Source: Pseudomonadota bacterium (GTDB lineage Bacteria > Pseudomonadota > Alphaproteobacteria > Rhizobiales > Kaistiaceae). Taken from it: a DNA stretch of 7,216 nucleotides. A program made the translations under genes and the position numbers. Numbering within the stretch: the stretch's first letter is position 1; the number at the start of each line of letters is the position of its first letter. This document shows positions 1 to 6,237 of this stretch, piece after piece. The stretch lies in contig JAEZEN010000055.1 in assembly GCA_023433185.1 (NCBI GenBank), forward strand, positions 1-7,216, read 5' to 3'. The notes under the pieces are model-generated. The model searched no databases. It saw only the letters and a list, made by a program, of their open reading frames with translations, and had not been told where the DNA came from.

Positions 1-2
1 CG

Positions 3-71
3 CAGGATGAGCGCGAAAAGCTGTTCTTCCGCAACGCCGAGCGCGTCTACCGCCTCGGCGGACGCCCCTAG
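3..71 (+). CDS. C-terminal tail of a probable amidohydrolase (partial)
   Basis: Only the last 22 codons and the TAG stop lie in the window; the gene enters from the left edge. The readable tail ends in [17 protein letters not shown]. The pattern REK-hydrophobic-x-x-NAERVYRL resembles the final helix of amidohydrolase-2 family (TIM-barrel metal-dependent hydrolase) proteins, where the last turn typically reads 'GNAxRLYxL'. No catalytic residue is visible, so substrate and reaction cannot be stated. The stop overlaps that of coaBC on the other strand: the palindrome CTAG at 68-71 supplies both TAG codons. The reading frame is well supported; the family call rests on a short C-terminal motif only. 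Other proteins with a similar terminal helix cannot be excluded. Confidence 0.55.
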   Translation, partial: QDEREKLFFRNAERVYRLGGRP

Positions 72-1282
72 TCCAGCGGCGCGCCGAGCCGGGTGGCGAT
101 CACGCGCGCAATGCGTTCGGCGACCTCGTGCTTGCCCAACTCCGGCCACGGTTCGGCACCGTCGGGCGAAATTAGTGTCACACGGTTGCGATCTCCGCCC
201 ATCACATTGCCGGACACGTCGTTGGCGACGATCAGGTCGGCGCCCTTCCTCGCGAGCTTGGCCTCCGCATTGCGAAGAAGATCATCCGTTTCGGCAGCGA
301 ACCCGACAACCAGCTGCGGACGATGCTCGTGCCGCGCGATGGTCGCAAGGATATCCGGATTCTCGACGAGCCCGAGCGAAGGCGGACCATTGTCGATCGT
401 CTTCTTCATCTTCCGGTCGGAGACCGTGGCGACCCGCCAGTCCGCGACGGCCGCAACGAACACCGCGGCGTCCGCCGGCAGGCGCTGCTCGACAGCCGCC
501 AGCATCTGCCCTGCGGTCTCGACGTGGACGATCGTCACGCCCCGCGGGTCGTCGATTGCTACCGGACCGCTTACGAGGTGGACCTCCGCACCCAGCCGCA
601 CCAGGGCGGCGGCAATCGCATGGCCCTGCTTTCCCGACGAGCGGTTGGCGATATAGCGCACAGGATCGATCGGCTCGTGCGTCGGCCCCGACGTGACGAT
701 GATTCGCCGTCCGGCGAGCGGCCGGTCGGCATCTGCGTCCAGCATGGCGACGATCGCCGCAAGAATCTCCGGCGCTTCTGCCATCCGGCCCACGCCAGCC
801 TCACCCGCCTCGGCCATTGCCCCGGCATTGGGCCCGACGAAGCGCACGCCGTCGGCCGAGAGGGTCTCCCGGTTTCGCCGCGTCGCCGGATGGGCCCACA
901 TTTTCGGGTTCATGGCGGGCGCCATCAACAGCGGCTTGTCGGATGCGAGGAGCGTCGCCGTCGCGAGGTCGCCGGCGATCCCGGCGGCATGTTTCGCCAT
1001 CAGGTCGGCGGTCGCCGGCGCGACGACGATCAGGTCGGCTTCCCGGGACAGCCGGATATGGCCGACATCAAGCTCGTCATTTCGATCGAACAGATCCGAA
1101 AACACCCGGTCCGCGCTCAGCGTGCCGACGGCCAGCGGGGTCACGAAATGGCCCGCCGCCTCCGTCATGATGCAACGCACGCGTGCGCCCTCGTCGCGCA
1201 GCCGCCGGATCAGTTCGAGCGACTTGTAGGCCGCGATGCCACCACCGATGACGAGAAGTATCCGGCGATCAGGGAGTTTCAT
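68..1282 (-). CDS. coaBC: Bifunctional phosphopantothenoylcysteine decarboxylase / phosphopantothenate-cysteine ligase
   Basis: This cytosolic enzyme performs two consecutive steps of coenzyme A synthesis. The C-terminal CoaB half joins 4'-phosphopantothenate to cysteine using CTP, and the N-terminal FMN-dependent CoaC half decarboxylates the product to 4'-phosphopantetheine. The 404-residue length is normal for the fused protein. The CoaC half (about 1-185) shows GGGIAAYK (13-20), the catalytic His75 in DVGHI, and APAMNPKMW (121-129) with Asn125, at the same numbers as E. coli His75 and Asn125. The CoaB half (about 188-404) shows [13 protein letters not shown] (197-209), ANRSSGKQG (212-220), AAVADW (277-282), KMKK (291-294), VENPDIL (306-312) and ANDVS (353-357). 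Oddity: the substrate-clamp segment reads [11 protein letters not shown] (157-167), with no cysteine where E. coli has Cys158. The ATG is chosen because GGAGG lies 7 nt upstream and the Rossmann strand ILLVIGGG follows at once. tRNA-Gln lies 27 nt upstream on the same strand, and the gene converges on the amidohydrolase tail. Confidence 0.97.
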   Translation of the reverse strand: MKLPDRRILLVIGGGIAAYKSLELIRRLRDEGARVRCIMTEAAGHFVTPLAVGTLSADRVFSDLFDRNDELDVGHIRLSREADLIVVAPATADLMAKHAAGIAGDLATATLLASDKPLLMAPAMNPKMWAHPATRRNRETLSADGVRFVGPNAGAMAEAGEAGVGRMAEAPEILAAIVAMLDADADRPLAGRRIIVTSGPTHEPIDPVRYIANRSSGKQGHAIAAALVRLGAEVHLVSGPVAIDDPRGVTIVHVETAGQMLAAVEQRLPADAAVFVAAVADWRVATVSDRKMKKTIDNGPPSLGLVENPDILATIARHEHRPQLVVGFAAETDDLLRNAEAKLARKGADLIVANDVSGNVMGGDRNRVTLISPDGAEPWPELGKHEVAERIARVIATRLGAPLD

Positions 1283-1289
1283 CAGCGCC

Positions 1290-1294
1290 CCTCC
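1290..1294 (-). promoter_or_regulatory. Ribosome binding site of coaBC
   Basis: GGAGG on the minus strand within a GGGGAGGGG run, 7 nt before the coaBC ATG. It lies wholly inside the 27-nt gap between the tRNA-Gln 3' end and coaBC. A coaBC message released by tRNA processing would therefore still carry its Shine-Dalgarno sequence. Confidence 0.8.
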
Positions 1295-1309
1295 CCGGGC
1301 ATGTCTGGC

Positions 1310-1384
<75 letters not shown>

Positions 1385-1393
1385 ACGGCGCGC

Positions 1394-1422
1394 GTCCTAC
1401 ACGCTTTGCGGGGGCCTCGCAA
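1394..1422 (-). promoter_or_regulatory. Possible promoter of tRNA-Gln
   Basis: On the minus strand TTGCGA (-35, 1422-1417) is followed after exactly 17 nt by TAGGAC (-10, 1399-1394). The predicted start falls about 3 nt before the mature tRNA 5' end, followed by a GC-rich stretch. The -35 is fair and the -10 is weak (three of six consensus bases), so this rests on position and spacing more than on sequence. If real, it probably also drives coaBC. Confidence 0.33.
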
Positions 1423-1451
1423 CCAAGTGGCCGGCTCGTCGATCAGGCCGC

Positions 1452-1480
1452 TTGAACCCGGCGCGACCCGCCGCTATAAG
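1452..1480 (+). promoter_or_regulatory. Sigma-70-type promoter of tRNA-Pro
   Basis: TTGAAC (-35, 1452-1457) and TATAAG (-10, 1475-1480) are separated by exactly 17 nt, a strong match to the housekeeping promoter in otherwise GC-rich sequence. The start would fall near 1487, leaving about 37 nt of 5' leader to be removed by RNase P. The bases right after the -10 are GCCGCGG. Such a GC-rich discriminator is typical of stable-RNA promoters under stringent (ppGpp) control. That regulation is inferred. Confidence 0.7.
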
Positions 1481-1523
1481 GCCGCGGTTCACCCCGCCTC
1501 GCGGCAGGGTCGAATTTCCCTGA

Positions 1524-1600
1524 CGGAGTATAGCGCAGCCTGGTAGCGCACCTGCTTCGGGAGCAGGGGGTCGCAAGTTCAAATCTTGCTACTCCGACCA
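1524..1600 (+). tRNA. tRNA-Pro (anticodon CGG)
   Basis: A complete 77-nt cloverleaf with encoded CCA. The acceptor stem pairs CGGAGTA (1524-1530) with TACTCCG (1590-1596), followed by discriminator A1597 and CCA (1598-1600). The D arm is GCGC-AGCCTGGTA-GCGC. The anticodon stem CCTGC/GCAGG holds the loop TTCGGGA with anticodon CGG at 1558-1560, which reads the proline codon CCG, a common proline codon in GC-rich genomes. The T arm is GCAAG-TTCAAAT-CTTGC. The gene is a single-gene unit with its own promoter upstream and a terminator a few bases downstream. Confidence 0.97.
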
Positions 1601-1603
1601 GTC

Positions 1604-1633
1604 AAGCCGGGCCTCGCGAGGGGCCCGGCTTTT
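1604..1633 (+). terminator. Rho-independent terminator of tRNA-Pro
   Basis: A perfect GC-rich stem pairs AAGCCGGGCC (1604-1613) with GGCCCGGCTT (1622-1631), with a short loop around TCGCGAGG, and runs into TTTT (1630-1633). It starts 3 nt after the tRNA CCA. On the minus strand the same stem lies about 20 nt past the permease stop but is followed by TTGACT rather than a T run. It may also slow leftward transcripts, though less efficiently. Confidence 0.88.
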
Positions 1634-1651
1634 CCTTTGCGGGTGGCTGCG

Positions 1652-4201
1652 TCAGTGGGCGCTGCGCAGATACTGCGCGGGCGGCGTCGAAAGCGACCGC
1701 CACGTGGTCACGGCGCCTGCCGTCACGGTGACGACAATCGCGCCGGCAACGACGATCGCAATCAGCCCCGGATCGGCCGCAAAGCCAACATCCAGAGCAT
1801 TTTCCGTGATCGCCCATGCCGCGACGGCGCCGATCAGCGTGGCAACGAGCGCGGCGTAGGCGGCGAGGACGCCGTACTCGATCGCAAAGATCCACAGGAC
1901 GTGCCCGCGGGTAGCGCCGAGGACCTTGTGAACAACCGCGTCAGATTCGCGCTGCTTGCGGCCAGCCGCCATCGTCCCCGAAAGAACCAGCAGGCCGTTG
2001 ATCACGGCAAGGCTGCCCACGATGTTCACCGCGGTCGCGAGCTGACCGAGCACACCCACGGCCTGCCGCAGGGCGTCGCCGATCGCAATGAACGCAACCT
2101 CCGGGAAGGTTCGTGTCAGGCTTCGCTCGAGATCTTCCTCAAGCCCGGGGGCGGCCTTGAGGGACCCCAGGTAGGTGGCCGGATAGTTCGACACCTCGCC
2201 CGGCGAGAATATGACGACGAAGCTGAGGCCGATCAGCCACTGGAAATCGCGGAAATTGGCGACACGCGCCTCGATGGTGTCGCCGAAGATGTCGAACTCG
2301 ATGATATCGCCGACCTCAACGCCGAGCTCGCGACGCATCGCTGTATGGAGGGAGATCAGCGGCGGGCCGGCGTTGTCGGCCGGCCACCACTCGCCCTCGA
2401 CGATCGTGCCGTCGATCGGCGGTTCCGCGCGCCAGGTCACCGGGATGTCCGGTCCGAGCAGGAAGCTTGCCTGCTCGCCCACGTCCTCGATGGTGCTGGC
2501 ATCGACGCCCTTCACCCGGGTTACGCGGGCCCGGATCGAGGGGCTCCATTCGAGCCGCATCAGCGAGGCTTCGTTCTCCTGGATTTCGCGCAGCATCTCG
2601 ATCTCGTCGTCGAACAGGTCGGTCGCTACGAAGGTCGGGGCGTCCCGGCTGACGGCGCCGAGGAGCTGGTTCTGCAGGTTGGCATTGAGCAGCGCGACGA
2701 CCAGCAGCATCGACAGGCCGAGCCCGATCGAGAGGATCACCACCGTTGCCGGGGATCCCGGCCGGTAGATGTTGCGCAAGGCATAGCGCACGTTGCGCGG
2801 ACCGACCGAGGGCAGTCTAGACAGCACCGACTGGAGCAGCCACGCGGCGGCCCGCAGTACGATGAAGGCGACGACCACGCCAACCGCGTACGCCGTGACA
2901 AGGAACACGTCCCGTGTGCTGTAGACGGCAAGGAGATAGATGCCAAGAACGGCAAGGGCGACCGGAACGCTCGTCGAGGGGTGCCAGATCTCGCGCGCGG
3001 TCGCCTTGGGCAGCGAGGTTCCGAGTGTGCGGAACAGCACGGCCGGACTGATGTTTCGTGCCCGCGCCAGCGGCAGGTACGAAAAGGCGAAGCCCGCAAG
3101 AATGCCGAAGCCTGCCGCGATCGAGAGGGCCGGCACGTCGATCGAGGACGGCAGATTGACTGCCAGCGCGCGGCCGACGAAGGGAAGCGCGATCGCCGAC
3201 GAAATGGCCCCCGCGATGATGCCGATGCCGACGCCGAGGAACGTCAGGACGGCGACCTGGCTGAGAAAATGGGTCAGCACCCTGGCGCCCGTGGCGCCCA
3301 TGCTGCGCATGGTCGCGATCGAGCGCTGCCGCTCGCCGATATAGGACGTCACGCCGGTGAACACGCCCACGCCACCGACGAGCAATGACGAGAGGCCGAC
3401 GATGAGGAGGAAGCGGGTGAACAGGTCGTAGTAGCGCGCAAGGTCGCCGGCGGCGTCGCGCGGCGAACGGACGGTCCATGTGCGGTCGTTGAACGCCGTC
3501 TCGATCGATGCCTTCGCCTCGTCATAGGTCTGACCATCGAGCTGGATCTTGTAGCGCCGCTGGGTCAGAAGGCCCGGCAGCGGCGGCCGCAGGTCCGTCA
3601 TGGTTGCAACCGCTGCATCGGATATGACCATCAGCAGGCCCAGCCGGAACCCTCTGACCGCGCCATCGGGCAGGCCGGTGACAAGGCCGCGGACCTCGAA
3701 TTCAGTCCGCCCGACGGAGAAGCGGCCCCCGGTCGCCAGTCCCAGTGCGGTGAGCAGTTCAGGGTGGACGAGCGCACCATGGACGCCGTCGACCGGCGCG
3801 AGGATGGTCCAGGGCTTGCCGCCGGGCCGAAGCTGCGGGCTCGTGACATTGCCGAGCAGAGGATAGTTTTCGCCGACGGCGGCGATGTCGACGAGAGTGC
3901 TGAAGTCGCCCGCCGCGGCGCGTGCGGTGGTATCGACGACATGGGTCACCTGCCCCAGCGTTTCGAGCACCTGCAGTTCTTCGGGGGTGGCGTCCCGGTC
4001 AGGGCGGGAGGCCTCGAGGTCGCCGCCCATCAGCACCGTCGCGTCGCGTACCACGGCATCGCGCAGGCCCGCGCCGACCGAACCCACGGCAGCAATCACC
4101 GCAGTGCCGAGCGCAAGGCAGGCGATCAGGATGCCGAACCGGCGCAGATCGCCCCTCAGGTCGAGGAGCCCGATCCGCACCCAGCCCAGGAAGCGGTTCA
4201 T
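1652..4201 (-). CDS. ABC transporter permease with two FtsX domains (YbbP-like)
   Basis: This 849-residue inner-membrane protein belongs to the MacB/FtsX permease superfamily in the large duplicated form, comparable to E. coli YbbP (about 800 residues). A first membrane helix at about 23-45 is followed by a large periplasmic domain (about 46-260). The first FtsX domain has helices near 263-283, 311-333 and 360-378, with YIGERQRSIATMRSMGA (287-303) between the first two. Two helices at about 413-455 and one at 484-508 lead to a second periplasmic domain (about 510-710). The second FtsX domain has helices near 720-742, 770-793 and 812-833, with GRKQRESDAVVHKVLGA (747-763). About ten helices in all. 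Such permeases couple ATP hydrolysis to movements acting on membrane or periplasmic substrates. For E. coli YbbAP with TesA, extraction of hydrophobic compounds from the membrane has been proposed. The ATG overlaps the ATPase stop (ATGA), so translation is coupled. The substrate is unknown. Confidence 0.9.
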   Translation of the reverse strand: MNRFLGWVRIGLLDLRGDLRRFGILIACLALGTAVIAAVGSVGAGLRDAVVRDATVLMGGDLEASRPDRDATPEELQVLETLGQVTHVVDTTARAAAGDFSTLVDIAAVGENYPLLGNVTSPQLRPGGKPWTILAPVDGVHGALVHPELLTALGLATGGRFSVGRTEFEVRGLVTGLPDGAVRGFRLGLLMVISDAAVATMTDLRPPLPGLLTQRRYKIQLDGQTYDEAKASIETAFNDRTWTVRSPRDAAGDLARYYDLFTRFLLIVGLSSLLVGGVGVFTGVTSYIGERQRSIATMRSMGATGARVLTHFLSQVAVLTFLGVGIGIIAGAISSAIALPFVGRALAVNLPSSIDVPALSIAAGFGILAGFAFSYLPLARARNISPAVLFRTLGTSLPKATAREIWHPSTSVPVALAVLGIYLLAVYSTRDVFLVTAYAVGVVVAFIVLRAAAWLLQSVLSRLPSVGPRNVRYALRNIYRPGSPATVVILSIGLGLSMLLVVALLNANLQNQLLGAVSRDAPTFVATDLFDDEIEMLREIQENEASLMRLEWSPSIRARVTRVKGVDASTIEDVGEQASFLLGPDIPVTWRAEPPIDGTIVEGEWWPADNAGPPLISLHTAMRRELGVEVGDIIEFDIFGDTIEARVANFRDFQWLIGLSFVVIFSPGEVSNYPATYLGSLKAAPGLEEDLERSLTRTFPEVAFIAIGDALRQAVGVLGQLATAVNIVGSLAVINGLLVLSGTMAAGRKQRESDAVVHKVLGATRGHVLWIFAIEYGVLAAYAALVATLIGAVAAWAITENALDVGFAADPGLIAIVVAGAIVVTVTAGAVTTWRSLSTPPAQYLRSAH

Positions 4202-4902
4202 TCGGCTGCCGCCTCGCCCTCGGCGCCGAGGTGCCCGCGGTTCATGTAGAGCCGCCGGTCGGCGCGCTCGGCAAGTGCCCGATCATGGGTGATCAGGAAC
4301 ACCGCCGTATGGTTGCGTCGGGCGAGGTCGAACATCATCTCGATGACCCGCGCGCCCGAATCCTGGTCGAGGTTGCCGGTCGGCTCGTCGGCAAAGAGCA
4401 GCGGCGGCTTGGTGACCATCGACCTTGCGAGCGCAACGCGCTGCTGCTCGCCGCCCGACAGGGTGCTCGGCAGGTGGTTGAGCCGGCCACCCAGCCCGAC
4501 CTGCTCGAGCGCCGCGATGGCCGCGGTGCGCATTTCCGCAGAGGTCATGCCCATCTCGGCGATCTCGAGCGCGAGCATGACATTCTCGAGCGCGGTCAGC
4601 GACGGGATCAGGTGGAAGTTCTGGAAGATGATGCCGACGTTGCGGCGGCGGAACTCGGCGAGCCCGTCCTCATCGAGGTGGGTGATGTCCTGTCCGGCGA
4701 TGCGGACCGTGCCGCCGGTCGCCTTCTCGAGCCCCGCGAGGACCATCAGGAGCGAAGTCTTGCCGCTGCCGGAGGGGCCGACGACGGCGACGACTTCGCC
4801 CGCCTCTACCGTCAGGTCGACATCGCGCAGGATATGGAGCGGCTCCTTGCCCGACATCAGGCGAAGGTTCACCCCGGTAGCTTCTACGACAATGTTCGAC
4901 AT
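4198..4902 (-). CDS. ABC transporter ATP-binding protein (YbbA/LolD/MacB type)
   Basis: This 234-residue cytoplasmic ATPase powers the FtsX-type permease encoded immediately downstream. All nucleotide-binding motifs are intact: Walker A GPSGSGKT (42-49), Q-loop Gln94 in FQNFHLIP, signature LSGGEQQ (148-154), Walker B LLFADE (168-173) with catalytic Glu173, D-loop NLD (177-179) and switch His206 in ITHD. The segments FQNFHLIPSLTALENV and ADEPTGNLD are typical of the LolD/MacB/YbbA/FtsE subfamily rather than of importers. The ATG at 4902 gives the family's usual N-terminus (a beta strand before Walker A). The frame stays open further upstream, but that extension runs antiframe through the neighbouring gene and has no family sequence. 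No clear Shine-Dalgarno is seen, only a G-rich GGCGGGGG next to the ATG and AGGA 12 nt before it. The stop overlaps the permease start by 4 nt. Confidence 0.93.
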   Translation of the reverse strand: MSNIVVEATGVNLRLMSGKEPLHILRDVDLTVEAGEVVAVVGPSGSGKTSLLMVLAGLEKATGGTVRIAGQDITHLDEDGLAEFRRRNVGIIFQNFHLIPSLTALENVMLALEIAEMGMTSAEMRTAAIAALEQVGLGGRLNHLPSTLSGGEQQRVALARSMVTKPPLLFADEPTGNLDQDSGARVIEMMFDLARRNHTAVFLITHDRALAERADRRLYMNRGHLGAEGEAAAE

Positions 4903-4930
4903 ACCCCCGCCACATCCTGCGGCCCGTGGA

Positions 4931-4988
4931 ACCGCCGCGGCGGCGGTCGGACTGGTAACCGGCGCATCACGATCGCGCCGGGCGCCGG
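4931..4988 (-). other. Two GC-rich hairpins in the gap before the ABC ATPase gene
   Basis: Starting directly next to the beta-barrel gene's stop, CCGGCGC (4959-4965) can pair with GCGCCGG at 4975-4981 or with a tandem copy at 4982-4988. A second perfect hairpin, ACCGCCG/CGGCGGT with a 3-nt loop, lies at 4931-4947. Neither is followed by a T run on the minus strand. They are not standard terminators, but could stabilise the upstream message or dampen read-through into the ATPase gene. Role inferred only. Confidence 0.4.
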
Positions 4989-5516
4989 CTATTGCCGGCT
5001 GAAGGAGACGTTGGCATTCATCGTGCTGCCGCTGTCGTGCATCAGGTAGTTGAAGCCCAGCCCTATGGTGCCGTTGCCGAGCGAGACCTGGGCGGTGATG
5101 GTCATGTCGCCCTGTTCGGTGCGATCGCGCTCGCGCAGGTCGAAGACCACGCCGTCGCCCTGCTTGCGGCCGATAGCGACGCCGGAGAAGGTCGCGTTCG
5201 AGCTCATCGCCGCCTCGTAGCGGTTGTTCGCATCGATGTAGGCGATGGTACCGGCGACAGAGAGATTGAGCCCGGCCACCGCGCACCGACCAGCGTAGTT
5301 GATCTTGCCCTGGTTGCCCTGGGTGACGGTGACGCGACAGGTGAAATTCTCGTTCTGATCGCCGCCGGTCAGCTGCCCCTGCCCCCGCCAGTTGCCGATG
5401 TAGGACTGGAGGTAAGCAACCTCCGCCGGTCCCGCGACGGCGGGGGTCGCAGCGGAGAGGGCGCCAGACATGGCGATCGCCACGCCAAGGCCGGCCAGAG
5501 AAGCAATGCGGTTCAT
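4989..5516 (-). CDS. Exported calycin-like beta-barrel protein of unknown function
   Basis: A 175-residue protein with a clear Sec signal peptide: basic start MNR, hydrophobic core at about 4-23, and a likely cleavage site AVA|GP after residue 28. The mature part is about 147 residues and made almost entirely of short alternating strands separated by G/N/D turns. A G-x-W motif (GNW, 41-43) sits at the start of the first strand, as in lipocalins and other calycins. Two cysteines (60, 78) could form a disulfide in the periplasm. I recognise no enzyme motif. I recall similar unnamed proteins in alphaproteobacteria but cannot name a characterised family. The ATG is fixed by GGAGG 5 nt upstream and by the signal peptide starting there. 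The gene lies 60 nt after bioY and 86 nt before the ABC ATPase on the same strand, so a role as periplasmic binding partner of that transporter is possible but unproven. Confidence 0.85.
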   Translation of the reverse strand: MNRIASLAGLGVAIAMSGALSAATPAVAGPAEVAYLQSYIGNWRGQGQLTGGDQNENFTCRVTVTQGNQGKINYAGRCAVAGLNLSVAGTIAYIDANNRYEAAMSSNATFSGVAIGRKQGDGVVFDLRERDRTEQGDMTITAQVSLGNGTIGLGFNYLMHDSGSTMNANVSFSRQ

Positions 5517-5521
5517 CAGAG

Positions 5522-5526
5522 CCTCC
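5522..5526 (-). promoter_or_regulatory. Ribosome binding site of the exported beta-barrel gene
   Basis: GGAGG on the minus strand, 5 nt before the ATG at 5516. It supports this start and shows that the gene has its own strong translation signal despite lying downstream of bioY. Confidence 0.75.
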
Positions 5527-5576
5527 GAAAGAGCAGGTGCGCTATTGGCAGGTTCGAACAGGGGGTTGGAATGTGG

Positions 5577-6191
5577 TCACGCGCGACGCCGCAACAGGCC
5601 CCACGCGCCCGTGACGGTCAGGGCCGCAAGCGCCATCTTGAGGACATCCCACACGATGAAGGGCTGGACGGCGACGCGGAAGGCAGACCCCAGGATGTCG
5701 GCCGGGTCGATCCAGGACGCGCCGGACGACATGGCGATCAGCCAGAGGAAGCCGAAGGTGAAGGAGATCGCGTTGGCGCCAACCATCGCGGCAAACAGCG
5801 GAAGCACCCGGCCCGAGGCGCCCCCGTCGGCTGCCCGGCCGATGACATAGGCCATGGGGAGCCAGCCCAGGATGAAGCCGAACGTCGGTGACATCAGGTA
5901 TTGCGGGCCACCGCCGCCGGCAAAGACCGGCAGCCCGGAGAGGCCCTGCACGATGTAGAGCAGCACGGTGGCAACGCCGATGCGCCAGCCGAAAGCGGCG
6001 GCAAGCAGGGCGACCGCGAACGACTGCAGGGTCACCGGAACCGGCAGGACCGGGACGCTGATGCGGGCGGCAATGGCAAGGACAGCAGTGCCGAGAATGA
6101 CCGTCGCCACGTTGGCCCACAGCCGACCCACCTGCGTGCGGGGCTGGACAAGACCGAGAAGAGTGTTGGGAGTGGTCAAGCTGAGCGCCAT
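5577..6191 (-). CDS. bioY: Biotin transporter BioY (ECF S component)
   Basis: A 204-residue inner-membrane protein with about six hydrophobic helices, the usual size for BioY. It binds biotin and carries it inward, either with an ECF module (BioM ATPase and BioN) or, in some bacteria, without one. Family marks are PVPVTLQSFAVALLAAAFGWR (residues 50-70), the following VLLYIVQGLSGLPVFAGG (76-93), GFILGWLPMAYVIG (105-118) and the C-terminal WDVLKMALAAL (181-191) with Asp182 and Lys185. I chose the ATG at 6191 because it gives the normal BioY N-terminus. The frame stays open to an ATG at 6341, but those 50 residues lie antisense to the MBL gene and look like shadow sequence. The only purine-rich stretch upstream is GAGGGA, about 10 nt from the ATG. 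No bioM or bioN is present; the ABC ATPase nearby is of the LolD/YbbA type and is not an ECF ATPase. No recognisable BioR box (TTATnnATAA-like) precedes it. Confidence 0.92.
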   Translation of the reverse strand: MALSLTTPNTLLGLVQPRTQVGRLWANVATVILGTAVLAIAARISVPVLPVPVTLQSFAVALLAAAFGWRIGVATVLLYIVQGLSGLPVFAGGGGPQYLMSPTFGFILGWLPMAYVIGRAADGGASGRVLPLFAAMVGANAISFTFGFLWLIAMSSGASWIDPADILGSAFRVAVQPFIVWDVLKMALAALTVTGAWGLLRRRA

Positions 6192-6237
6192 TGCGGTACG
6201 ATCCCTCGAGCGAATTGGAGCGAGTCTGTCGCCTATT
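6192..6237. other. Short divergent intergenic region between bioY and the MBL-fold gene
   Basis: These 46 bases hold the 5' ends of both divergent genes if the TTG start at 6238 is right. I see no convincing -35/-10 pair on either strand. Promoters may overlap the opposing coding region or diverge from consensus. A short dyad CTAT/ATAG (6233-6250) straddles the MBL start but has only 4-nt arms. Confidence 0.4.

Noticed and set aside
1524..1600. tRNA-Pro 3' end as an integration (att) site
   Set aside because: No integrase gene and no second copy of the tRNA 3' segment occur in the window. The gene is followed directly by its own terminator and the permease gene.
1586..3388. A 600-codon open frame on the plus strand across the permease gene
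   Set aside because: It lies antisense to a well-recognised FtsX permease. Its translation is low-complexity R/D/G/H-rich, typical of the complement of GC-rich coding sequence, and has no family motif.
4903..5286. N-terminal extension of the ABC ATPase by 128 codons
   Set aside because: The extension reads through the beta-barrel gene in another frame and is arginine-rich without family similarity. The ATPase begins normally at 4902.
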